The notes: generated by a model from the sequence alone, not told the origin. Positions 44,887 through 56,290 are shown, numbered from the stretch's first letter. The stretch is DNA of 64,000 nucleotides from Neisseria montereyensis (GCF_024834045.1 NZ_JANUXW010000008.1:43246-107245), one strand, 5' to 3'. Program-made: numbers and translations.

Positions 44887-45506
44887 TGGAATTGAAATTA
44901 ATTGATGCAAAAGGTCAGGTTTCAGGCGGCTTGTCTGTTTCTGATGCTTTGTTCGGTCGTGAATATAATGAAGCATTGGTTCATCAACTGGTAAATGCTT
45001 TCTTGGCAAATGCCCGTTCAGGTAACCGTGCGCAAAAAACACGCGCTGAAGTGAAACACTCTACGAAAAAACCGTGGCGTCAAAAAGGTACCGGTCGTGC
45101 ACGTTCTGGTATGACATCTTCTCCGTTATGGCGTAAAGGTGGTCGTGCATTCCCGAATAAACCTGATGAAAACTTCACTCAAAAAGTTAACCGCAAAATG
45201 TACCGTGCAGGTATGGCAACGATTTTGTCACAATTGGCTCGTGACGAACGTTTATTTGCGATTGAAGCGTTGAGTGTTGATACGCCTAAAACCAAAGTTT
45301 TTGCCGAACAAGTAAAAAACCTTGGTATGGAACAAGTTCTTTTTGTAACCAAACAGTTGGATGAGAACGTATATTTAGCTTCGCGTAACTTACCTAACGT
45401 ATTGGTGTTGGAAGCGCAACAAGTTGATCCTTATAGTCTGTTACGTTACAAAAAAGTAGTGATGACTAAAGAAGCAGTAGCGCAGTTAGAGGAGCAATGG
45501 GTATGA
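44886..45506 (+). CDS. rplD: 50S ribosomal protein L4
   Basis: A 206-residue protein lining the exit tunnel and, in E. coli, the autogenous regulator of the S10 operon. The long loop [19 protein letters not shown] (about 60-80) is typical. It starts on the A of the rplC stop (TAATG), so the two are coupled. Confidence 0.98.
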   Translation: MELKLIDAKGQVSGGLSVSDALFGREYNEALVHQLVNAFLANARSGNRAQKTRAEVKHSTKKPWRQKGTGRARSGMTSSPLWRKGGRAFPNKPDENFTQKVNRKMYRAGMATILSQLARDERLFAIEALSVDTPKTKVFAEQVKNLGMEQVLFVTKQLDENVYLASRNLPNVLVLEAQQVDPYSLLRYKKVVMTKEAVAQLEEQWV

Positions 45507-45817
45507 ATCAACAACGTTTAACTCAAGTGATTTTGGCGCCTGTTGTTTCTGAAAAAAGCAATTTGCTGGCTGAAAAACGTAATCAAATGACTTTTAAAGT
45601 TTTGGCGAATGCTACCAAGCAAGAAATCAAAGCTGCCGTAGAATTGTTGTTTGATGTAAAAGTAGCTTCGGTTACCACCGTTACCACTAAAGGTAAAACA
45701 AAACGTTTCGGACGTACGGTTGGTCGTCGCAGTGATGTTAAAAAAGCGTATGTAAGCTTGGCTGCCGGTCAGGAACTGGATTTGGAAGCCGCTGCTGCAG
45801 CTGCAGATAAGGAATAA
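45503..45817 (+). CDS. rplW: 50S ribosomal protein L23
   Basis: A 104-residue protein at the tunnel exit. The sequence [20 protein letters not shown] and [16 protein letters not shown] are characteristic. GAGGAG just upstream is 8 bases from the ATG at 45503 but only 2 from the ATG at 45497, so the later start is chosen; it overlaps rplD by 4 bases. Confidence 0.96.
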   Translation: MNQQRLTQVILAPVVSEKSNLLAEKRNQMTFKVLANATKQEIKAAVELLFDVKVASVTTVTTKGKTKRFGRTVGRRSDVKKAYVSLAAGQELDLEAAAAAADKE

Positions 45818-45822
45818 GAAAC

Positions 45823-46656
45823 ATGGCTATTGTAAAAATGAAGCCTACCTCTGCTGGTCGTCGCGGCATGGTTCGTGTAACCACTGAAGGTTTATATAAA
45901 GGTGCACCTTATGCAGCCTTGCTGGAGAAGAAAAATTCTACAGCCGGCCGCAATAATAACGGTCATATTACGACTCGTCACAAAGGTGGTGGTCATAAAC
46001 ACCATTATCGGATTGTAGACTTTAAGCGTAATAAAGATGGTATTCCCGCTAAAGTTGAGCGCATTGAATATGATCCTAACCGTACTGCGCACATTGCATT
46101 GTTGTGTTATGCAGATGGTGAGCGTCGTTATATTATCGCTCCTCGCGGTGTCAAAGTGGGTGCGGTTTTGGTGTCTGGTGCTGAGTCGGCCATTAAAACA
46201 GGTAATACTTTGCCTATTCGCAATATTCCTGTTGGTACAACCATTCACTGTATTGAAATGAAACCTGGTAAAGGTGCGCAACTTGCACGTTCTGCAGGTA
46301 CTTCAGCAGTTCTGTTGGCCAAAGAAGGTATTTATGCTCAAGTGCGCTTACGCTCCGGAGAAGTGCGTAAGATCCACGTTGATTGCCGTGCTACCATTGG
46401 TGAAGTAGGTAATGAAGAACAAAGTCTGAAGAAAATCGGTAAAGCCGGTGCTAATCGCTGGCGTGGTATTCGTCCGACCGTCCGTGGTGTGGTGATGAAC
46501 CCAGTTGATCACCCACATGGTGGTGGTGAAGGTCGTACCGGTGAGGCTCGCGAACCTGTTAGCCCATGGGGCACTCCTTCTAAAGGTTACCGTACTCGTA
46601 ATAACAAACGCACGGACAATATGATTGTTCGCCGCCGTTACTCAAATAAAGGTTAA
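45823..46656 (+). CDS. rplB: 50S ribosomal protein L2
   Basis: A 277-residue core protein of the peptidyl-transferase region. [20 protein letters not shown], and [15 protein letters not shown] with the conserved functional His, identify it. Normal length; third gene-spacing of 5 bases from rplW. Confidence 0.98.
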   Translation: MAIVKMKPTSAGRRGMVRVTTEGLYKGAPYAALLEKKNSTAGRNNNGHITTRHKGGGHKHHYRIVDFKRNKDGIPAKVERIEYDPNRTAHIALLCYADGERRYIIAPRGVKVGAVLVSGAESAIKTGNTLPIRNIPVGTTIHCIEMKPGKGAQLARSAGTSAVLLAKEGIYAQVRLRSGEVRKIHVDCRATIGEVGNEEQSLKKIGKAGANRWRGIRPTVRGVVMNPVDHPHGGGEGRTGEAREPVSPWGTPSKGYRTRNNKRTDNMIVRRRYSNKG

Positions 46657-46661
46657 TTAAT

Positions 46662-46940
46662 ATGGCTCGTTCATTAAAAAAAGGCCCATATGTAGACCTG
46701 CATTTGCTCAAAAAAGTAGATGCGGCTCGTGCAAATAACGATAAGCGTCCTATTAAAACTTGGTCGCGTCGTTCTACTATTCTGCCTGATTTTATCGGTT
46801 TGACTATTGCTGTACACAACGGACGTACACATGTTCCTGTTTTCATCAGTGATAATATGGTTGGCCATAAATTAGGTGAATTCTCATTGACCCGTACCTT
46901 TAAAGGCCACTTGGCTGATAAAAAGGCTAAAAAGAAATAA
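46662..46940 (+). CDS. rpsS: 30S ribosomal protein S19
   Basis: A 92-residue head protein binding 16S rRNA with S13. [19 protein letters not shown] and [16 protein letters not shown] are diagnostic. Confidence 0.98.
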   Translation: MARSLKKGPYVDLHLLKKVDAARANNDKRPIKTWSRRSTILPDFIGLTIAVHNGRTHVPVFISDNMVGHKLGEFSLTRTFKGHLADKKAKKK

Positions 46941-46948
46941 GGTGAATC

Positions 46949-47278
46949 ATGAGAGTAAATGCACAACATAAAAACGCCCGTATTTCTGCGCAAAAAGCCA
47001 GATTGGTTGCAGATATGATTCGTGGCAAAGACGTTGCCCAAGCTTTAAATATCTTGGCATTCAGCCCTAAAAAAGGTGCTGAGTTAATCAAAAAAGTACT
47101 GGAATCAGCTATTGCTAATGCAGAGCATAATGAAGGTGCTGATATTGATGAGCTGAAAGTGGTCACCATTTTTGTTGACAAAGGCCCGAGTTTGAAACGT
47201 TTTCAAGCGCGTGCTAAAGGTCGTGGTAACCGCATTGAAAAACAAACTTGTCATATTAATGTGACAGTAGGTAATTAA
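46949..47278 (+). CDS. rplV: 50S ribosomal protein L22
   Basis: A 109-residue tunnel protein. Conserved segments are [28 protein letters not shown] and the long beta-hairpin near [18 protein letters not shown], whose tip reaches the tunnel and is where macrolide-resistance changes occur in other species. Confidence 0.98.
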   Translation: MRVNAQHKNARISAQKARLVADMIRGKDVAQALNILAFSPKKGAELIKKVLESAIANAEHNEGADIDELKVVTIFVDKGPSLKRFQARAKGRGNRIEKQTCHINVTVGN

Positions 47279-47287
47279 GGAAAAGCT

Positions 47288-47989
47288 ATGGGACAAAAGA
47301 TTAATCCTACAGGCTTTCGCTTGGCGGTAACTAAAGACTGGTCTTCAAAATGGTTTGCAAAAAGCGGAGACTTTCCAACAGTATTGAAACAAGATATTGA
47401 TGTAAGAGAATATCTGCGTAAGCGCTTAGCTAATGCCTCTGTTGGCCGTGTTGTTATCGAGCGCCCGGCAAAATCTGCACGTATTACCATTCACTCTGCT
47501 CGCCCAGGTGTTGTAATCGGTAAAAAAGGTGAAGATATTGAAATCCTGAAGCGTGACTTACAAAAGCTGATGGGTGTGCCTGTTCATGTAAATATTGAAG
47601 AAATCCGTAAGCCTGAGTTGGATGCACAAATTATTGCTGACAGTATTGCTCAGCAGTTGGAAAAACGTGTTCAGTTCCGTCGTGCTATGAAACGTGCTAT
47701 GCAAAATGCCATGCGTGTAGGTGCTAAAGGTATTAAGATCATGACTTCTGGTCGTTTGAATGGTGCTGATATTGCGCGTAGCGAATGGTATCGCGAAGGA
47801 CGTGTGCCATTGCATACTTTGAGAGCAAATGTAGATTATGCTACCAGTGAGGCTCATACCACTTATGGTGTGTTGGGTTTGAAAGTTTGGGTTTATACTG
47901 GAGAAGGCAATGAAAAAGCTGCTCAAGTAAAACCTGGACAAGAAAGAAGACAAAGAAAGGCAGGTGGTCGTCATGCTGCAGCCAACTAG
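47288..47989 (+). CDS. rpsC: 30S ribosomal protein S3
   Basis: A 233-residue head protein at the mRNA entry. The KH domain is seen in [18 protein letters not shown] (about 77-94), and [13 protein letters not shown] lies near the end. Its 3' end overlaps the rplP start by 17 bases. Confidence 0.98.
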   Translation: MGQKINPTGFRLAVTKDWSSKWFAKSGDFPTVLKQDIDVREYLRKRLANASVGRVVIERPAKSARITIHSARPGVVIGKKGEDIEILKRDLQKLMGVPVHVNIEEIRKPELDAQIIADSIAQQLEKRVQFRRAMKRAMQNAMRVGAKGIKIMTSGRLNGADIARSEWYREGRVPLHTLRANVDYATSEAHTTYGVLGLKVWVYTGEGNEKAAQVKPGQERRQRKAGGRHAAAN

Positions 47990-48389
47990 ACTGAAATATC
48001 GCAAACAGCATAAAGGCCGCAATACTGGTATTGCTACCCGTGGTAATAAAGTTAGCTTTGGTGAGTTTGGCTTGAAAGCAGTGGGTCGCGGTCGTCTTAC
48101 TGCACGTCAAATTGAAGCTGCCCGTCGTACAATGACGCGTCATATTAAACGTGGCGGACGAATTTGGATTAGAGTATTCCCTGATAAACCAATTACATCA
48201 AAACCTGCTGAAGTGCGTATGGGTGGCGGTAAAGGTTCTCCGGAGTACTATGTGGCTGAAATCCAACCCGGTAAAATGTTGTATGAGATGGATGGTGTGC
48301 CTGAAGCTTTAGCTAGAGAAGCCTTTCAATTGGCTTCAGCTAAATTGCCTATTCCGACGGTGTTTGTAGTAAGACAGGTAGGTCAATAA
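47973..48389 (+). CDS. rplP: 50S ribosomal protein L16
   Basis: A 138-residue protein that helps place the A-site tRNA. It begins [17 protein letters not shown] and carries [19 protein letters not shown] and the RMGGGKG motif. The frame is open from a GTG at 47964, but the ATG at 47973 is the family start. Stop and rpmC start overlap (TAATG). Confidence 0.97.
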   Translation: MLQPTRLKYRKQHKGRNTGIATRGNKVSFGEFGLKAVGRGRLTARQIEAARRTMTRHIKRGGRIWIRVFPDKPITSKPAEVRMGGGKGSPEYYVAEIQPGKMLYEMDGVPEALAREAFQLASAKLPIPTVFVVRQVGQ

Positions 48390-48580
48390 TGAAAGCGAAT
48401 GAATTGAAAGACAAATCCATTGAGCAATTAAATGCAGATTTACTTGATTTGCTGAAAACACAATTTGGCTTACGTATGCAAAATGCTACGGGTCAACTGG
48501 GTAAGTCAAGTGAAATGAAGCGGGTACGTCGTGATATTGCTCGTATTAAAACCATCTTAACTGAAAAAGGTGTTAAATAA
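48389..48580 (+). CDS. rpmC: 50S ribosomal protein L29
   Basis: A 63-residue helical hairpin protein near the tunnel exit. [15 protein letters not shown] and [14 protein letters not shown] are typical. Coupled on both sides by TAATG overlaps with rplP and rpsQ. Confidence 0.97.
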   Translation: MKANELKDKSIEQLNADLLDLLKTQFGLRMQNATGQLGKSSEMKRVRRDIARIKTILTEKGVK

Positions 48581-48843
48581 TGAGCGAAGTAAAAAATATC
48601 CGTACTTTGCAAGGCAAAGTAATTAGCGACAAAATGGATAAAACGGTAACTGTTTTGGTTGAGCGTAAAGTAAAACATCCTTTGTATGGAAAAATTATTC
48701 GACGTTCATCTAAGATTCATGCTCATGATGAACAAAACCAATATGGAGTTGGTGATATAGTAGTCATTGCAGAAACTCGTCCGTTATCTAAAACGAAATC
48801 TTGGATCGTTAAAGACCTGGTGGAAAAAGCGCGTGCTGTTTAA
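48580..48843 (+). CDS. rpsQ: 30S ribosomal protein S17
   Basis: An 87-residue primary 16S rRNA-binding protein. [20 protein letters not shown] and the motif [13 protein letters not shown] identify it. Last gene of the S10-type segment; a gap of 234 bases follows. Confidence 0.97.
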   Translation: MSEVKNIRTLQGKVISDKMDKTVTVLVERKVKHPLYGKIIRRSSKIHAHDEQNQYGVGDIVVIAETRPLSKTKSWIVKDLVEKARAV

Positions 48844-49077
48844 AAATTAAGACAGCGGGCTTTAAATAGAGAAACGAAGTGTTGCATAAATTTTGATTTA
48901 TATGTAAACTTCGTTTCTTATTCTTTCAAATTTTCTCTGAAAGTTTCTCCCCTTCGGGATCCAAGACTGGTTTACTAGAACCCTATTAGGTTTCAAGCAA
49001 CTATTTCCAATGAAAATTAGTGGTTGATAGGTGGTTTGAAAAAGGTAAATTAAGTTGGTTTTTAAAAAGGTAATAAA
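48844..49077 (+). promoter_or_regulatory. S10-spc junction with a hairpin terminator and probable promoter
   Basis: No gene. AGAAACGAAGT and its complement (outer arms 48870-48880 and 48908-48918) enclose an inner ATAAAT-ATTTAT hairpin, and TTATTCTTT follows, so a terminator is likely. A second small inverted repeat CTTTCA/TGAAAG follows near 48924. TTGATA (49024-49029), 16 bases and TAAATT (49046-49051) could be an spc promoter, weakly. AAGG lies just before rplN. Confidence 0.5.
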
Positions 49078-49446
49078 ATGATTCAAATGCAGACCATTTT
49101 AGGTGTGGCTGACAATTCTGGTGCGCGTCGTGTTATGTGTATCAAAGTCTTAGGTGGATCTAAGCGTCGTTATGCCTCAGTTGGTGATATTATTAAAGTT
49201 GCTGTTAAGGATGCAGCTCCTAGAGGTCGTGTTAAAAAAGGCGATGTTTATAATGCTGTAGTTGTACGTACGGCCAAAGGTGTTCGTCGTTCAGATGGAG
49301 CATTAATCAAATTTGATAATAATGCTGCTGTTTTGTTAAACAACAAATTGGAACCTTTGGGTACGCGTATTTTTGGTCCGGTAACTCGTGAGTTGCGTAC
49401 CGAACGCTTTATGAAAATCGTTTCATTGGCACCTGAAGTTTTGTAA
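49078..49446 (+). CDS. rplN: 50S ribosomal protein L14
   Basis: A 122-residue protein of the subunit interface. [20 protein letters not shown] and [19 protein letters not shown] are typical. First gene of the spc-type segment. Confidence 0.98.
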   Translation: MIQMQTILGVADNSGARRVMCIKVLGGSKRRYASVGDIIKVAVKDAAPRGRVKKGDVYNAVVVRTAKGVRRSDGALIKFDNNAAVLLNNKLEPLGTRIFGPVTRELRTERFMKIVSLAPEVL

Positions 49447-49458
49447 GGAGTAGTAGCT

Positions 49459-49782
49459 ATGAACAAAATAATTAAAGGTGACAAAGTTATTGTTATTGCC
49501 GGTAAAGATAAAGGCAAGCAAGGTCAGGTTGTTAAGGTTTTGGGTGATAAAATTGTTGTTGATGGTATAAATGTTGCTAAGCGTCATCAAAAGCCCAATC
49601 CTATGCGTGGCATTGAAGGTGGTGTTGTGGTGAAAAATATGCCTTTAGCCATTTCAAATGTTGCTATTGTAAACCCTGAAACAAATAAAGCAGACCGCGT
49701 TGGTGTTAAGCTAGTTGAAAACAATGGCAAAGTTAAACGTGTTCGCTTTTTTAAATCTAATGGCTCTATCATAGGGGCATAA
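49459..49782 (+). CDS. rplX: 50S ribosomal protein L24
   Basis: A 107-residue assembly-initiator protein with a KOW motif ([19 protein letters not shown]) near the N-terminus and [17 protein letters not shown]. Confidence 0.97.
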   Translation: MNKIIKGDKVIVIAGKDKGKQGQVVKVLGDKIVVDGINVAKRHQKPNPMRGIEGGVVVKNMPLAISNVAIVNPETNKADRVGVKLVENNGKVKRVRFFKSNGSIIGA

Positions 49783-49791
49783 GGAGATAAT

Positions 49792-50331
49792 ATGGCTCGT
49801 TTGAGAGAGTTCTATAACAGCACGGTTGTTCCTGAATTGATGAAGCAATTTAACTATAAATCAATTATGGAAGTACCCCGCATTGAAAAAATTACATTAA
49901 ATATGGGTGTTGGTGAAGCGGTTGCTGATAAAAAAGTAATGGAGCATGCGGTTTCTGATTTGGAAAAAATCGCTGGACAAAAACCAATTGTAACTGTCGC
50001 TCGTAAATCGATTGCTGGTTTTAAAATTCGTGATAATTATCCTGTGGGATGTAAAGTGACTTTACGTCGCGAACAAATGTTTGAATTTTTAGACCGGTTG
50101 GTGACAATTGCATTGCCTCGTGTTCGCGACTTCCGCGGTGTAAGTGGTAAGTCTTTTGATGGTAGTGGTAACTACAATATGGGTATTCGTGAGCAGATTA
50201 TTTTTCCTGAAATTGAATATGATAAAATTGATGCTTTGCGCGGTTTGAATATTACCATTACTACTACTGCTAAAACAGATGAAGAAGCAAAAGCTTTGCT
50301 ATCATTGTTCAAGTTTCCCTTTAAAGGATAA
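49792..50331 (+). CDS. rplE: 50S ribosomal protein L5
   Basis: A 179-residue 5S rRNA-binding protein. [35 protein letters not shown] and [10 protein letters not shown] are typical. Confidence 0.98.
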   Translation: MARLREFYNSTVVPELMKQFNYKSIMEVPRIEKITLNMGVGEAVADKKVMEHAVSDLEKIAGQKPIVTVARKSIAGFKIRDNYPVGCKVTLRREQMFEFLDRLVTIALPRVRDFRGVSGKSFDGSGNYNMGIREQIIFPEIEYDKIDALRGLNITITTTAKTDEEAKALLSLFKFPFKG

Positions 50332-50334
50332 TTC

Positions 50335-50640
50335 ATGGCTAAAAAAGCACTTGTTAATCGCGAATTGAAGCGCATTGCTTTGGCTAAAAAATATGCTGCC
50401 AAACGTGAAGCTATTTTTGCTGTTATTAATGATTCAAATGCTTCAGATGAAGAGCGTTTTGAAGCGCGTTTAAAATTACAGGCAATTCCGCGCAATGCTG
50501 CACCTGTTCGTCAGCGTCGCAGATGCGCATTGACTGGTCGTCCTCGTGGCACTTTCCGTAAATTCGGTTTGGGTCGTATTAAAATCCGTGAAATTGCTAT
50601 GCGTGGCGAGATTCCGGGTGTTGTTAAAGCTAGCTGGTAA
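50335..50640 (+). CDS. rpsN: 30S ribosomal protein S14
   Basis: A 101-residue, long-form S14 without the CxxC zinc motifs (zinc-independent type). [19 protein letters not shown] and the end [11 protein letters not shown] identify it. Confidence 0.98.
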   Translation: MAKKALVNRELKRIALAKKYAAKREAIFAVINDSNASDEERFEARLKLQAIPRNAAPVRQRRRCALTGRPRGTFRKFGLGRIKIREIAMRGEIPGVVKASW

Positions 50641-50654
50641 TAGGAGTAATAGTT

Positions 50655-51047
50655 ATGAGTATGCATGATCCTATTTCCGATATGTTGACTCGTATCCGAA
50701 ATGCACAGCGTGCAAATAAAATTTCAGTTGCTATGCCATCTTCTAAATTAAAATGTGCAATTGCGAAAGTTTTAAAAGAAGAGGGCTATATTGAAGATTT
50801 TCAAGTTTCTTCTGATATGAAGCCGATATTGGATATTCAATTGAAATATTATGCAGGTCGTCCTGTAATTGAGCAAATTAAGCGTGTATCTCGCCCTGGT
50901 TTGCGTATTTATAAAGCTTCAAATGATATTCCAAACGTAATGAATGGTTTGGGTGTCGCTATTGTAAGTACATCTAAAGGTGTAATGACTGATCGTAAAG
51001 CTCGCTCTGAAGGAGTGGGTGGTGAGTTATTGTGCATTGTTGCCTAG
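50655..51047 (+). CDS. rpsH: 30S ribosomal protein S8
   Basis: A 130-residue 16S rRNA-binding protein, which in E. coli also represses the spc operon. [17 protein letters not shown] and the C-terminal [19 protein letters not shown] are diagnostic. Confidence 0.98.
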   Translation: MSMHDPISDMLTRIRNAQRANKISVAMPSSKLKCAIAKVLKEEGYIEDFQVSSDMKPILDIQLKYYAGRPVIEQIKRVSRPGLRIYKASNDIPNVMNGLGVAIVSTSKGVMTDRKARSEGVGGELLCIVA

Positions 51048-51060
51048 TGGAGAGTAAAAA

Positions 51061-51594
51061 ATGTCACGTGTAGCTAAAAATCCAGTGACTGTTCCTGCTG
51101 GGGTTGATGTTAAATTTGGAACAGATGTTATTACGGTTAAAGGTAAAAACGGTGAGTTGTCTTTGCCAATGACTGATAATGTATCAGTTGAGCTGAAAGA
51201 CGGACAGCTAATGTTTGCTGCAACAAATAACAGTAAGCATGCAAATGCTATGTCTGGTACTGTTCGTGCTTTAATTAATAATATGATTAAAGGCGTATCT
51301 GAAGGCTTTGAAAAAAAATTACAATTAATTGGTGTCGGTTATAGAGCTCAGGCACAGGGTAAGACTTTAAATTTATCTTTAGGTTTTTCTCATCCAATTG
51401 TTTATGAAATGCCTGAAGGTGTTTCAGTTCAAACTCCTAGCCAAACAGAAATTGTTCTAACTGGTCCCGATAAACAGGTTATTGGTCAAGTAGCCGCTGA
51501 AATTCGTTCTTATAGATCTCCTGAGCCTTATAAAGGTAAGGGTGTCCGTTATGCAGGCGAAGTGGTGGTAATGAAAGAAGCCAAGAAAAAATAA
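51061..51594 (+). CDS. rplF: 50S ribosomal protein L6
   Basis: A 177-residue protein of two related domains. [35 protein letters not shown] and the end [14 protein letters not shown] are typical. Confidence 0.98.
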   Translation: MSRVAKNPVTVPAGVDVKFGTDVITVKGKNGELSLPMTDNVSVELKDGQLMFAATNNSKHANAMSGTVRALINNMIKGVSEGFEKKLQLIGVGYRAQAQGKTLNLSLGFSHPIVYEMPEGVSVQTPSQTEIVLTGPDKQVIGQVAAEIRSYRSPEPYKGKGVRYAGEVVVMKEAKKK

Positions 51595-51607
51595 TTGAGG
51601 TTCTTTA

Positions 51608-51961
51608 ATGAATAAACGTACAACTCGACTCCGCCGTGCACGTAAAACCCGTGCCCATATTGCGGACTTGAAAATGGTTAGATTGTGTGTGTTCCGATCT
51701 AATAGCCATATTTATGCTCAGATTATCAATGCAGAGGGTGATAAAGTTTTAGCTCAGGCATCTACTTTGGAATCTGATTTGAAAGATAGCTTGAAATCCG
51801 GTAGTACTATTGAGGCTGCTGCTGCTGTTGGTAAGCGGATTGCTGAAAAAGCTAAGACAGTTGGTGTCGATAAAGTTGCTTTCGATCGTTCAGGTTTTCA
51901 ATATCATGGTCGTGTGAAAGCTTTGGCAGAAGCTGCTCGTGAAAATGGCTTAAGCTTCTAA
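51608..51961 (+). CDS. rplR: 50S ribosomal protein L18
   Basis: A 117-residue 5S rRNA-binding protein. [29 protein letters not shown] and the end [20 protein letters not shown] identify it. Confidence 0.98.
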   Translation: MNKRTTRLRRARKTRAHIADLKMVRLCVFRSNSHIYAQIINAEGDKVLAQASTLESDLKDSLKSGSTIEAAAAVGKRIAEKAKTVGVDKVAFDRSGFQYHGRVKALAEAARENGLSF

Positions 51962-51977
51962 AGGATTGGAGATTTAA

Positions 51978-52496
51978 ATGGCAAAACATGATATTGAAGA
52001 ACGTGGTGATGGCTTAATTGAAAAAATGGTAGCCGTTAATCGTGTAACTAAAGTGGTTAAAGGTGGACGTATAATGGCCTTTTCTGCTTTGACTGTCGTC
52101 GGTGATGGTGATGGCCGTATTGGTATGGGCAAGGGTAAATCTAAAGAAGTACCTGTTGCTGTTCAAAAAGCTATGGATCAGGCTCGTCGTTCAATGATTA
52201 AAGTTCCCTTGAAAAATGGAACAATTCATCATGAAGTAATTGGTAAACATGGTGCAACCCGCGTGTTTATGCAACCTGCGAAAGAAGGTAGTGGTGTGAA
52301 AGCGGGGGGGCCTATGCGTTTAGTTTTTGATGCCATGGGCATTCATAATATTTCTGCTAAGGTTCATGGCTCAACCAATCCTTATAATATTGTAAGAGCT
52401 ACTTTGAATGGCTTAAGTAAGTTATATACTCCGGCTGACATTGCTGCTAAACGCGGTCTGAATGTTGAAGATATTTTAGGAGTGGGTAATGAGTGA
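51978..52496 (+). CDS. rpsE: 30S ribosomal protein S5
   Basis: A 172-residue protein affecting decoding accuracy. [19 protein letters not shown] and [20 protein letters not shown], plus the end [11 protein letters not shown], are typical. Stop overlaps rpmD by 8 bases. Confidence 0.98.
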   Translation: MAKHDIEERGDGLIEKMVAVNRVTKVVKGGRIMAFSALTVVGDGDGRIGMGKGKSKEVPVAVQKAMDQARRSMIKVPLKNGTIHHEVIGKHGATRVFMQPAKEGSGVKAGGPMRLVFDAMGIHNISAKVHGSTNPYNIVRATLNGLSKLYTPADIAAKRGLNVEDILGVGNE

Positions 52497-52674
52497 AGTG
52501 AAAAAAATTAAAGTAACTTTGGCTAAAAGCCTGATTGGTACTATTCAAGCCCATCGAGATTGCGCTCGTGGTTTGGGATTACGTCATCGTGAACATACCG
52601 TAGAAGTTTTGGATACTCCGGAAAATCGTGGCATGATCAATAAAATCAGTTACCTTTTGAAAGTGGAGTCGTAA
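52489..52674 (+). CDS. rpmD: 50S ribosomal protein L30
   Basis: A 61-residue protein. [19 protein letters not shown] and [14 protein letters not shown] identify it. It overlaps rpsE and is one base from rplO. Confidence 0.97.
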   Translation: MSEVKKIKVTLAKSLIGTIQAHRDCARGLGLRHREHTVEVLDTPENRGMINKISYLLKVES

Positions 52675-52675
52675 A

Positions 52676-53110
52676 ATGTATTTAAACACTATTCAGCCAG
52701 CAGAAGGTGCTACTCATGCTAAAAGACGTGTCGGTCGTGGTATTGGTAGTGGCTTAGGCAAAACTGGTGGGCGTGGCCATAAAGGTCAAAAAAGCCGTGC
52801 AGGTGGTTTCCATAAAGTGGGTTTTGAAGGTGGACAAATGCCTTTGCAACGTCGCTTACCGAAGCGTGGATTTAAATCATTAACTGCAAACTCTACTGCA
52901 GAAGTGAGTTTGAAAGATTTGGATTCAATTGCCGTAGATGAAATTGATTTATTAGTTCTGAAGCAAGCAGGATTAGTAAATACTAATATTTCTAATGTTA
53001 AAGTAATAGCTACCGGTTCTATTCAGAAAGCGATTACTTTAAAAGGTATTAAAGCCACAAAAGGTGCAAAAGCTTTGATTGAAGCTGCTGGTGGCAAAAT
53101 AGAAGAATAA
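52676..53110 (+). CDS. rplO: 50S ribosomal protein L15
   Basis: A 144-residue late-assembly protein. The glycine-rich [20 protein letters not shown] and [18 protein letters not shown] are characteristic. It starts from ATG after the rpmD stop with a one-base gap. Confidence 0.98.
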   Translation: MYLNTIQPAEGATHAKRRVGRGIGSGLGKTGGRGHKGQKSRAGGFHKVGFEGGQMPLQRRLPKRGFKSLTANSTAEVSLKDLDSIAVDEIDLLVLKQAGLVNTNISNVKVIATGSIQKAITLKGIKATKGAKALIEAAGGKIEE

Positions 53111-53122
53111 GGCTTATATTAA

Positions 53123-54436
53123 GTGGCTAATCAACCAAAATTATCAGGTCCGGCTAAGTTCGGTGATTTAAAAAAACGTTTAGTATTTTTATTGGGTGCG
53201 TTAATTGTTTTTCGAATTGGTGCACATATACCTGTACCTGGAGTTGATGCAGCTGCATTAGCTAAGCTTTATGAAAGTGCAAGCAGTGGCATTCTGGGAA
53301 TGTTAAATATGTTCTCTGGAGGGTCACTGCAGCGCTTTAGTATTTTTGCCATTGGTATTATGCCTTATATATCGGCATCCATTATCGTTCAGTTGGCCTC
53401 TGAAATTCTTCCTTCCTTAAAAGCTTTAAAGAAGGAGGGAGAAGCAGGTCGTAAGACTATAACTAAATATACTCGTTACGGTACTGTATTATTAGCAATA
53501 ATGCAGAGCTTTGGTGTGGCAACTTTTGTTTACCAACAAAATATAGTAGTGGTTTCCCAATTAGAGTTTTTTATCTCTACGGTTGTTTGTTTGGTAACAG
53601 GTACCATGTTTTTAATGTGGTTAGGCGAGCAAATTACAGAACGTGGTGTAGGTAATGGCATTTCACTGATAATCACTGCTGGTATTGCAGCGGGGATACC
53701 TTCTGGTATTATTCAATTGGTCACATTAACCAATCAGGGGGCAATGAGCATGTTTACTGCTGTGTCTCTGGTTGTTGGTGTTATATTGTTAATTTATATT
53801 GTTGTGTATTTTGAAAGTGCACAGAGAAAAATACCAGTACAATATGCAAAAAGGCAATTAGGTAATAGGATAGTTCAAAGTCAAAATACGCATATGCCTT
53901 TTAAGCTAAATATGGCTGGGGTTATACCGCCAATTTTTGCTTCTAGTATTATTCTTTTTCCTTCGACTTTATTAAGTTGGTTTGGCTCAGTTGATACAAA
54001 TAGCTGGATTCAAAAAGTTATAGGGATGCTTCAACATGGGCAGCCAATTTATATATTGTTATTTGCAACAACAATAGTTTTTTTCTGTTATTTCTATACG
54101 GCATTGGTTTTTAGTCCGAAAGAAATGGCGGAGAATTTGAAAAAAAGTGGTGCATTTGTTCCAGGTATTAGGCCTGGAGTACAAACTTCTAAGTATTTAG
54201 AAAATGTTGTGTTGCGTTTAACATTTTTTGGTGCGTTATATATAACAATTATTTGTTTAATTCCTGAGTTTTTAACTTCAGTATTGAATATACCTTTTTA
54301 TTTGGGCGGCACATCATTGCTCATTTTAGTAGTAGTCACTATGGATTTTAGTACTCAAATTGAGGCATATAAAGTGACTCAGCAGTATGAACACTTAATT
54401 AAGCGTTCAGATATGAAATCATTAACTCATAAGTAA
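53123..54436 (+). CDS. secY: Preprotein translocase subunit SecY
   Basis: Central channel of the Sec translocon. The 437 residues have ten transmembrane helices; [15 protein letters not shown] and [14 protein letters not shown] are conserved cytoplasm-facing motifs, and [18 protein letters not shown] lies in the seventh-helix region. The start is GTG ([17 protein letters not shown] follows) with no nearby ATG. The gene is noticeably more AT-rich than the genes outside the ribosomal block. Confidence 0.97.
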   Translation: MANQPKLSGPAKFGDLKKRLVFLLGALIVFRIGAHIPVPGVDAAALAKLYESASSGILGMLNMFSGGSLQRFSIFAIGIMPYISASIIVQLASEILPSLKALKKEGEAGRKTITKYTRYGTVLLAIMQSFGVATFVYQQNIVVVSQLEFFISTVVCLVTGTMFLMWLGEQITERGVGNGISLIITAGIAAGIPSGIIQLVTLTNQGAMSMFTAVSLVVGVILLIYIVVYFESAQRKIPVQYAKRQLGNRIVQSQNTHMPFKLNMAGVIPPIFASSIILFPSTLLSWFGSVDTNSWIQKVIGMLQHGQPIYILLFATTIVFFCYFYTALVFSPKEMAENLKKSGAFVPGIRPGVQTSKYLENVVLRLTFFGALYITIICLIPEFLTSVLNIPFYLGGTSLLILVVVTMDFSTQIEAYKVTQQYEHLIKRSDMKSLTHK

Positions 54437-54443
54437 AACAAAT

Positions 54444-54662
54444 ATGGCTAAAGAAGATACCATACAAATGCAGGGTGAGATTTTAGAAACTTTACCTAAT
54501 GCAACTTTTAAAGTAAAACTAGAGAATGACCATGTTGTTTTGGGTCATATTTCTGGAAAAATGCGAATGCATTACATAAGAATCTCTCCTGGAGACAAGG
54601 TTACTGTAGAATTGACTCCGTATGATCTAACCAGAGCACGTATAGTGTTTAGAGCGAGATAA
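54444..54662 (+). CDS. infA: Translation initiation factor IF-1
   Basis: A 72-residue OB-fold factor. [19 protein letters not shown] and [19 protein letters not shown] are diagnostic. It follows secY by 7 bases, where rpmJ usually comes next, but rpmJ is missing. Confidence 0.97.
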   Translation: MAKEDTIQMQGEILETLPNATFKVKLENDHVVLGHISGKMRMHYIRISPGDKVTVELTPYDLTRARIVFRAR

Positions 54663-54848
54663 TTTAAGAAAGAGAAAGTTCTTGTGTAACTTTTAAAAAA
54701 CTTGCTGTATTTGTAAAGTTATTCGTTGTAATCAGACGTTATATTTTATTTGTACTGATTTTCGTTATAAACAATGTCAAGATTAAGAGTGGTTCCTTTA
54801 AATTTGATTTTGTGATATATTAATTCATTTTGCCAAAAGGAAAAAAGT
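54663..54848 (+). promoter_or_regulatory. Gap at the expected rpmJ position, possible alpha-operon promoter
   Basis: All six frames of this 186-base AT-rich gap are closed by stops and no L36 peptide (MKVxxSVKxxC) is present. GTGATATATTAA near 54812 could hold a -10 element for the alpha genes, but no clear -35 is seen. Confidence 0.5.
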
Positions 54849-55211
54849 ATGGCTCGTATCGCAGGGGTGAATATCCCGAATAATGCCCATATCGTAATTG
54901 GCTTACAAGCTATTTATGGTATTGGTTCGACTCGTGCTAAATTGATTTGTCAGGCTGCAAATATTGAGCCTAGTACTAAAGTAAAAGATTTAGATGAGTC
55001 ACAATTGGAATCTTTGCGTGAGCAAGTTTCTAAGTTTGAAGTAGAAGGCGATTTGCGTCGTGAAGTGACTATGAGCATTAAACGACTGATGGATATGGGT
55101 TGTTATCGTGGTTTTAGACATCGTCGTGGCCTGCCTACTCGTGGTCAGCGTACACGTACTAATGCTAGAACCAGAAAAGGCCCACGCAAAGCAATTGCCG
55201 GTAAAAAATAA
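54849..55211 (+). CDS. rpsM: 30S ribosomal protein S13
   Basis: A 120-residue head protein contacting the P-site t[39 protein letters not shown] and [19 protein letters not shown] are typical. Confidence 0.98.
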   Translation: MARIAGVNIPNNAHIVIGLQAIYGIGSTRAKLICQAANIEPSTKVKDLDESQLESLREQVSKFEVEGDLRREVTMSIKRLMDMGCYRGFRHRRGLPTRGQRTRTNARTRKGPRKAIAGKK

Positions 55212-55229
55212 TTTTTAAGGATTTAATTA

Positions 55230-55625
55230 ATGGCTAAAGCAAACACAGCTTCACGTGTACGCAAAAAAGTACGTAAAACCGTGAGTGAAGGTATTGTGCA
55301 TGTTCATGCTTCTTTTAACAATACCATCATTACTATTACAGATCGTCAAGGAAATGCATTATCTTGGGCTACCTCCGGCGGTGCTGGATTTAAAGGTTCT
55401 CGTAAAAGTACACCATTTGCTGCTCAGGTAGCAGCAGAAAGCGCTGGTAAAGTTGCCCAAGAGTATGGTGTTAAAAATTTAGAAGTTCGTATTAAAGGCC
55501 CCGGACCGGGTCGTGAATCTTCTGTTCGTGCGCTCAACGCTCTTGGTTTTAAAATTACCAGCATTACTGACGTTACTCCGTTACCGCATAACGGTTGCCG
55601 TCCACCTAAAAAACGTCGTATTTAA
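55230..55625 (+). CDS. rpsK: 30S ribosomal protein S11
   Basis: A 131-residue platform protein. [38 protein letters not shown] and [13 protein letters not shown] identify it. Confidence 0.98.
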   Translation: MAKANTASRVRKKVRKTVSEGIVHVHASFNNTIITITDRQGNALSWATSGGAGFKGSRKSTPFAAQVAAESAGKVAQEYGVKNLEVRIKGPGPGRESSVRALNALGFKITSITDVTPLPHNGCRPPKKRRI

Positions 55626-55644
55626 TATTGGAGTGATTTGAGAT

Positions 55645-56265
55645 ATGGCTCGTTATATTGGCCCTAAATGTAAATTAGCACGCCGAGAAGGTACAGATTT
55701 ATTCTTAAAGAGTGCCCGTCGTTCTTTAGAGTCTAAGTGCAAAATAGACTCTATACCGGGACAACACGGAGCAAGAAAGCCCCGTTTATCTGGCTATGGT
55801 TTACAACTTCGTGAAAAACAAAAAATCCGTCGCATTTATGGTGTTTTAGAAAGACAGTTCCGTCGTTATTTTGCCGAAGCTGACCGCCGTAAAGGTTCTA
55901 CTGGGGAGCTGTTGCTTCAATTGTTAGAGTCTCGTTTGGATAATGTTGTATACAGAATGGGTTTTGGTTCTACAAGAGCCGAAGCTCGTCAATTGGTTTC
56001 TCATAAAGCTATTACTGTGAATGGACAAGTGGTTAACATTCCTTCATTCCAAGTTAAAGTTGGTGATGTTGTTGCTATTAGAGAGAAAGCAAAAAAACAA
56101 GTTCGAATTCAAGAAGCTTTAGGATTAGCTACTCAAATTGGGCTGCCAAGCTGGGTTTCTGTTGATGTGAATAAAATGGAAGGTACATTTAAAAATGTAC
56201 CGGATCGCTCAGAATTAACTGGCGATATTAATGAACAGCTGGTGGTAGAGTTCTACTCTAAATAA
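55645..56265 (+). CDS. rpsD: 30S ribosomal protein S4
   Basis: A 206-residue 16S rRNA-binding protein and, in E. coli, repressor of the alpha operon. [38 protein letters not shown] and the S4 domain [20 protein letters not shown] are typical. Confidence 0.98.
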   Translation: MARYIGPKCKLARREGTDLFLKSARRSLESKCKIDSIPGQHGARKPRLSGYGLQLREKQKIRRIYGVLERQFRRYFAEADRRKGSTGELLLQLLESRLDNVVYRMGFGSTRAEARQLVSHKAITVNGQVVNIPSFQVKVGDVVAIREKAKKQVRIQEALGLATQIGLPSWVSVDVNKMEGTFKNVPDRSELTGDINEQLVVEFYSK

Positions 56266-56290
56266 TGCTGGCTTAGTGAGGGACAGTTAA

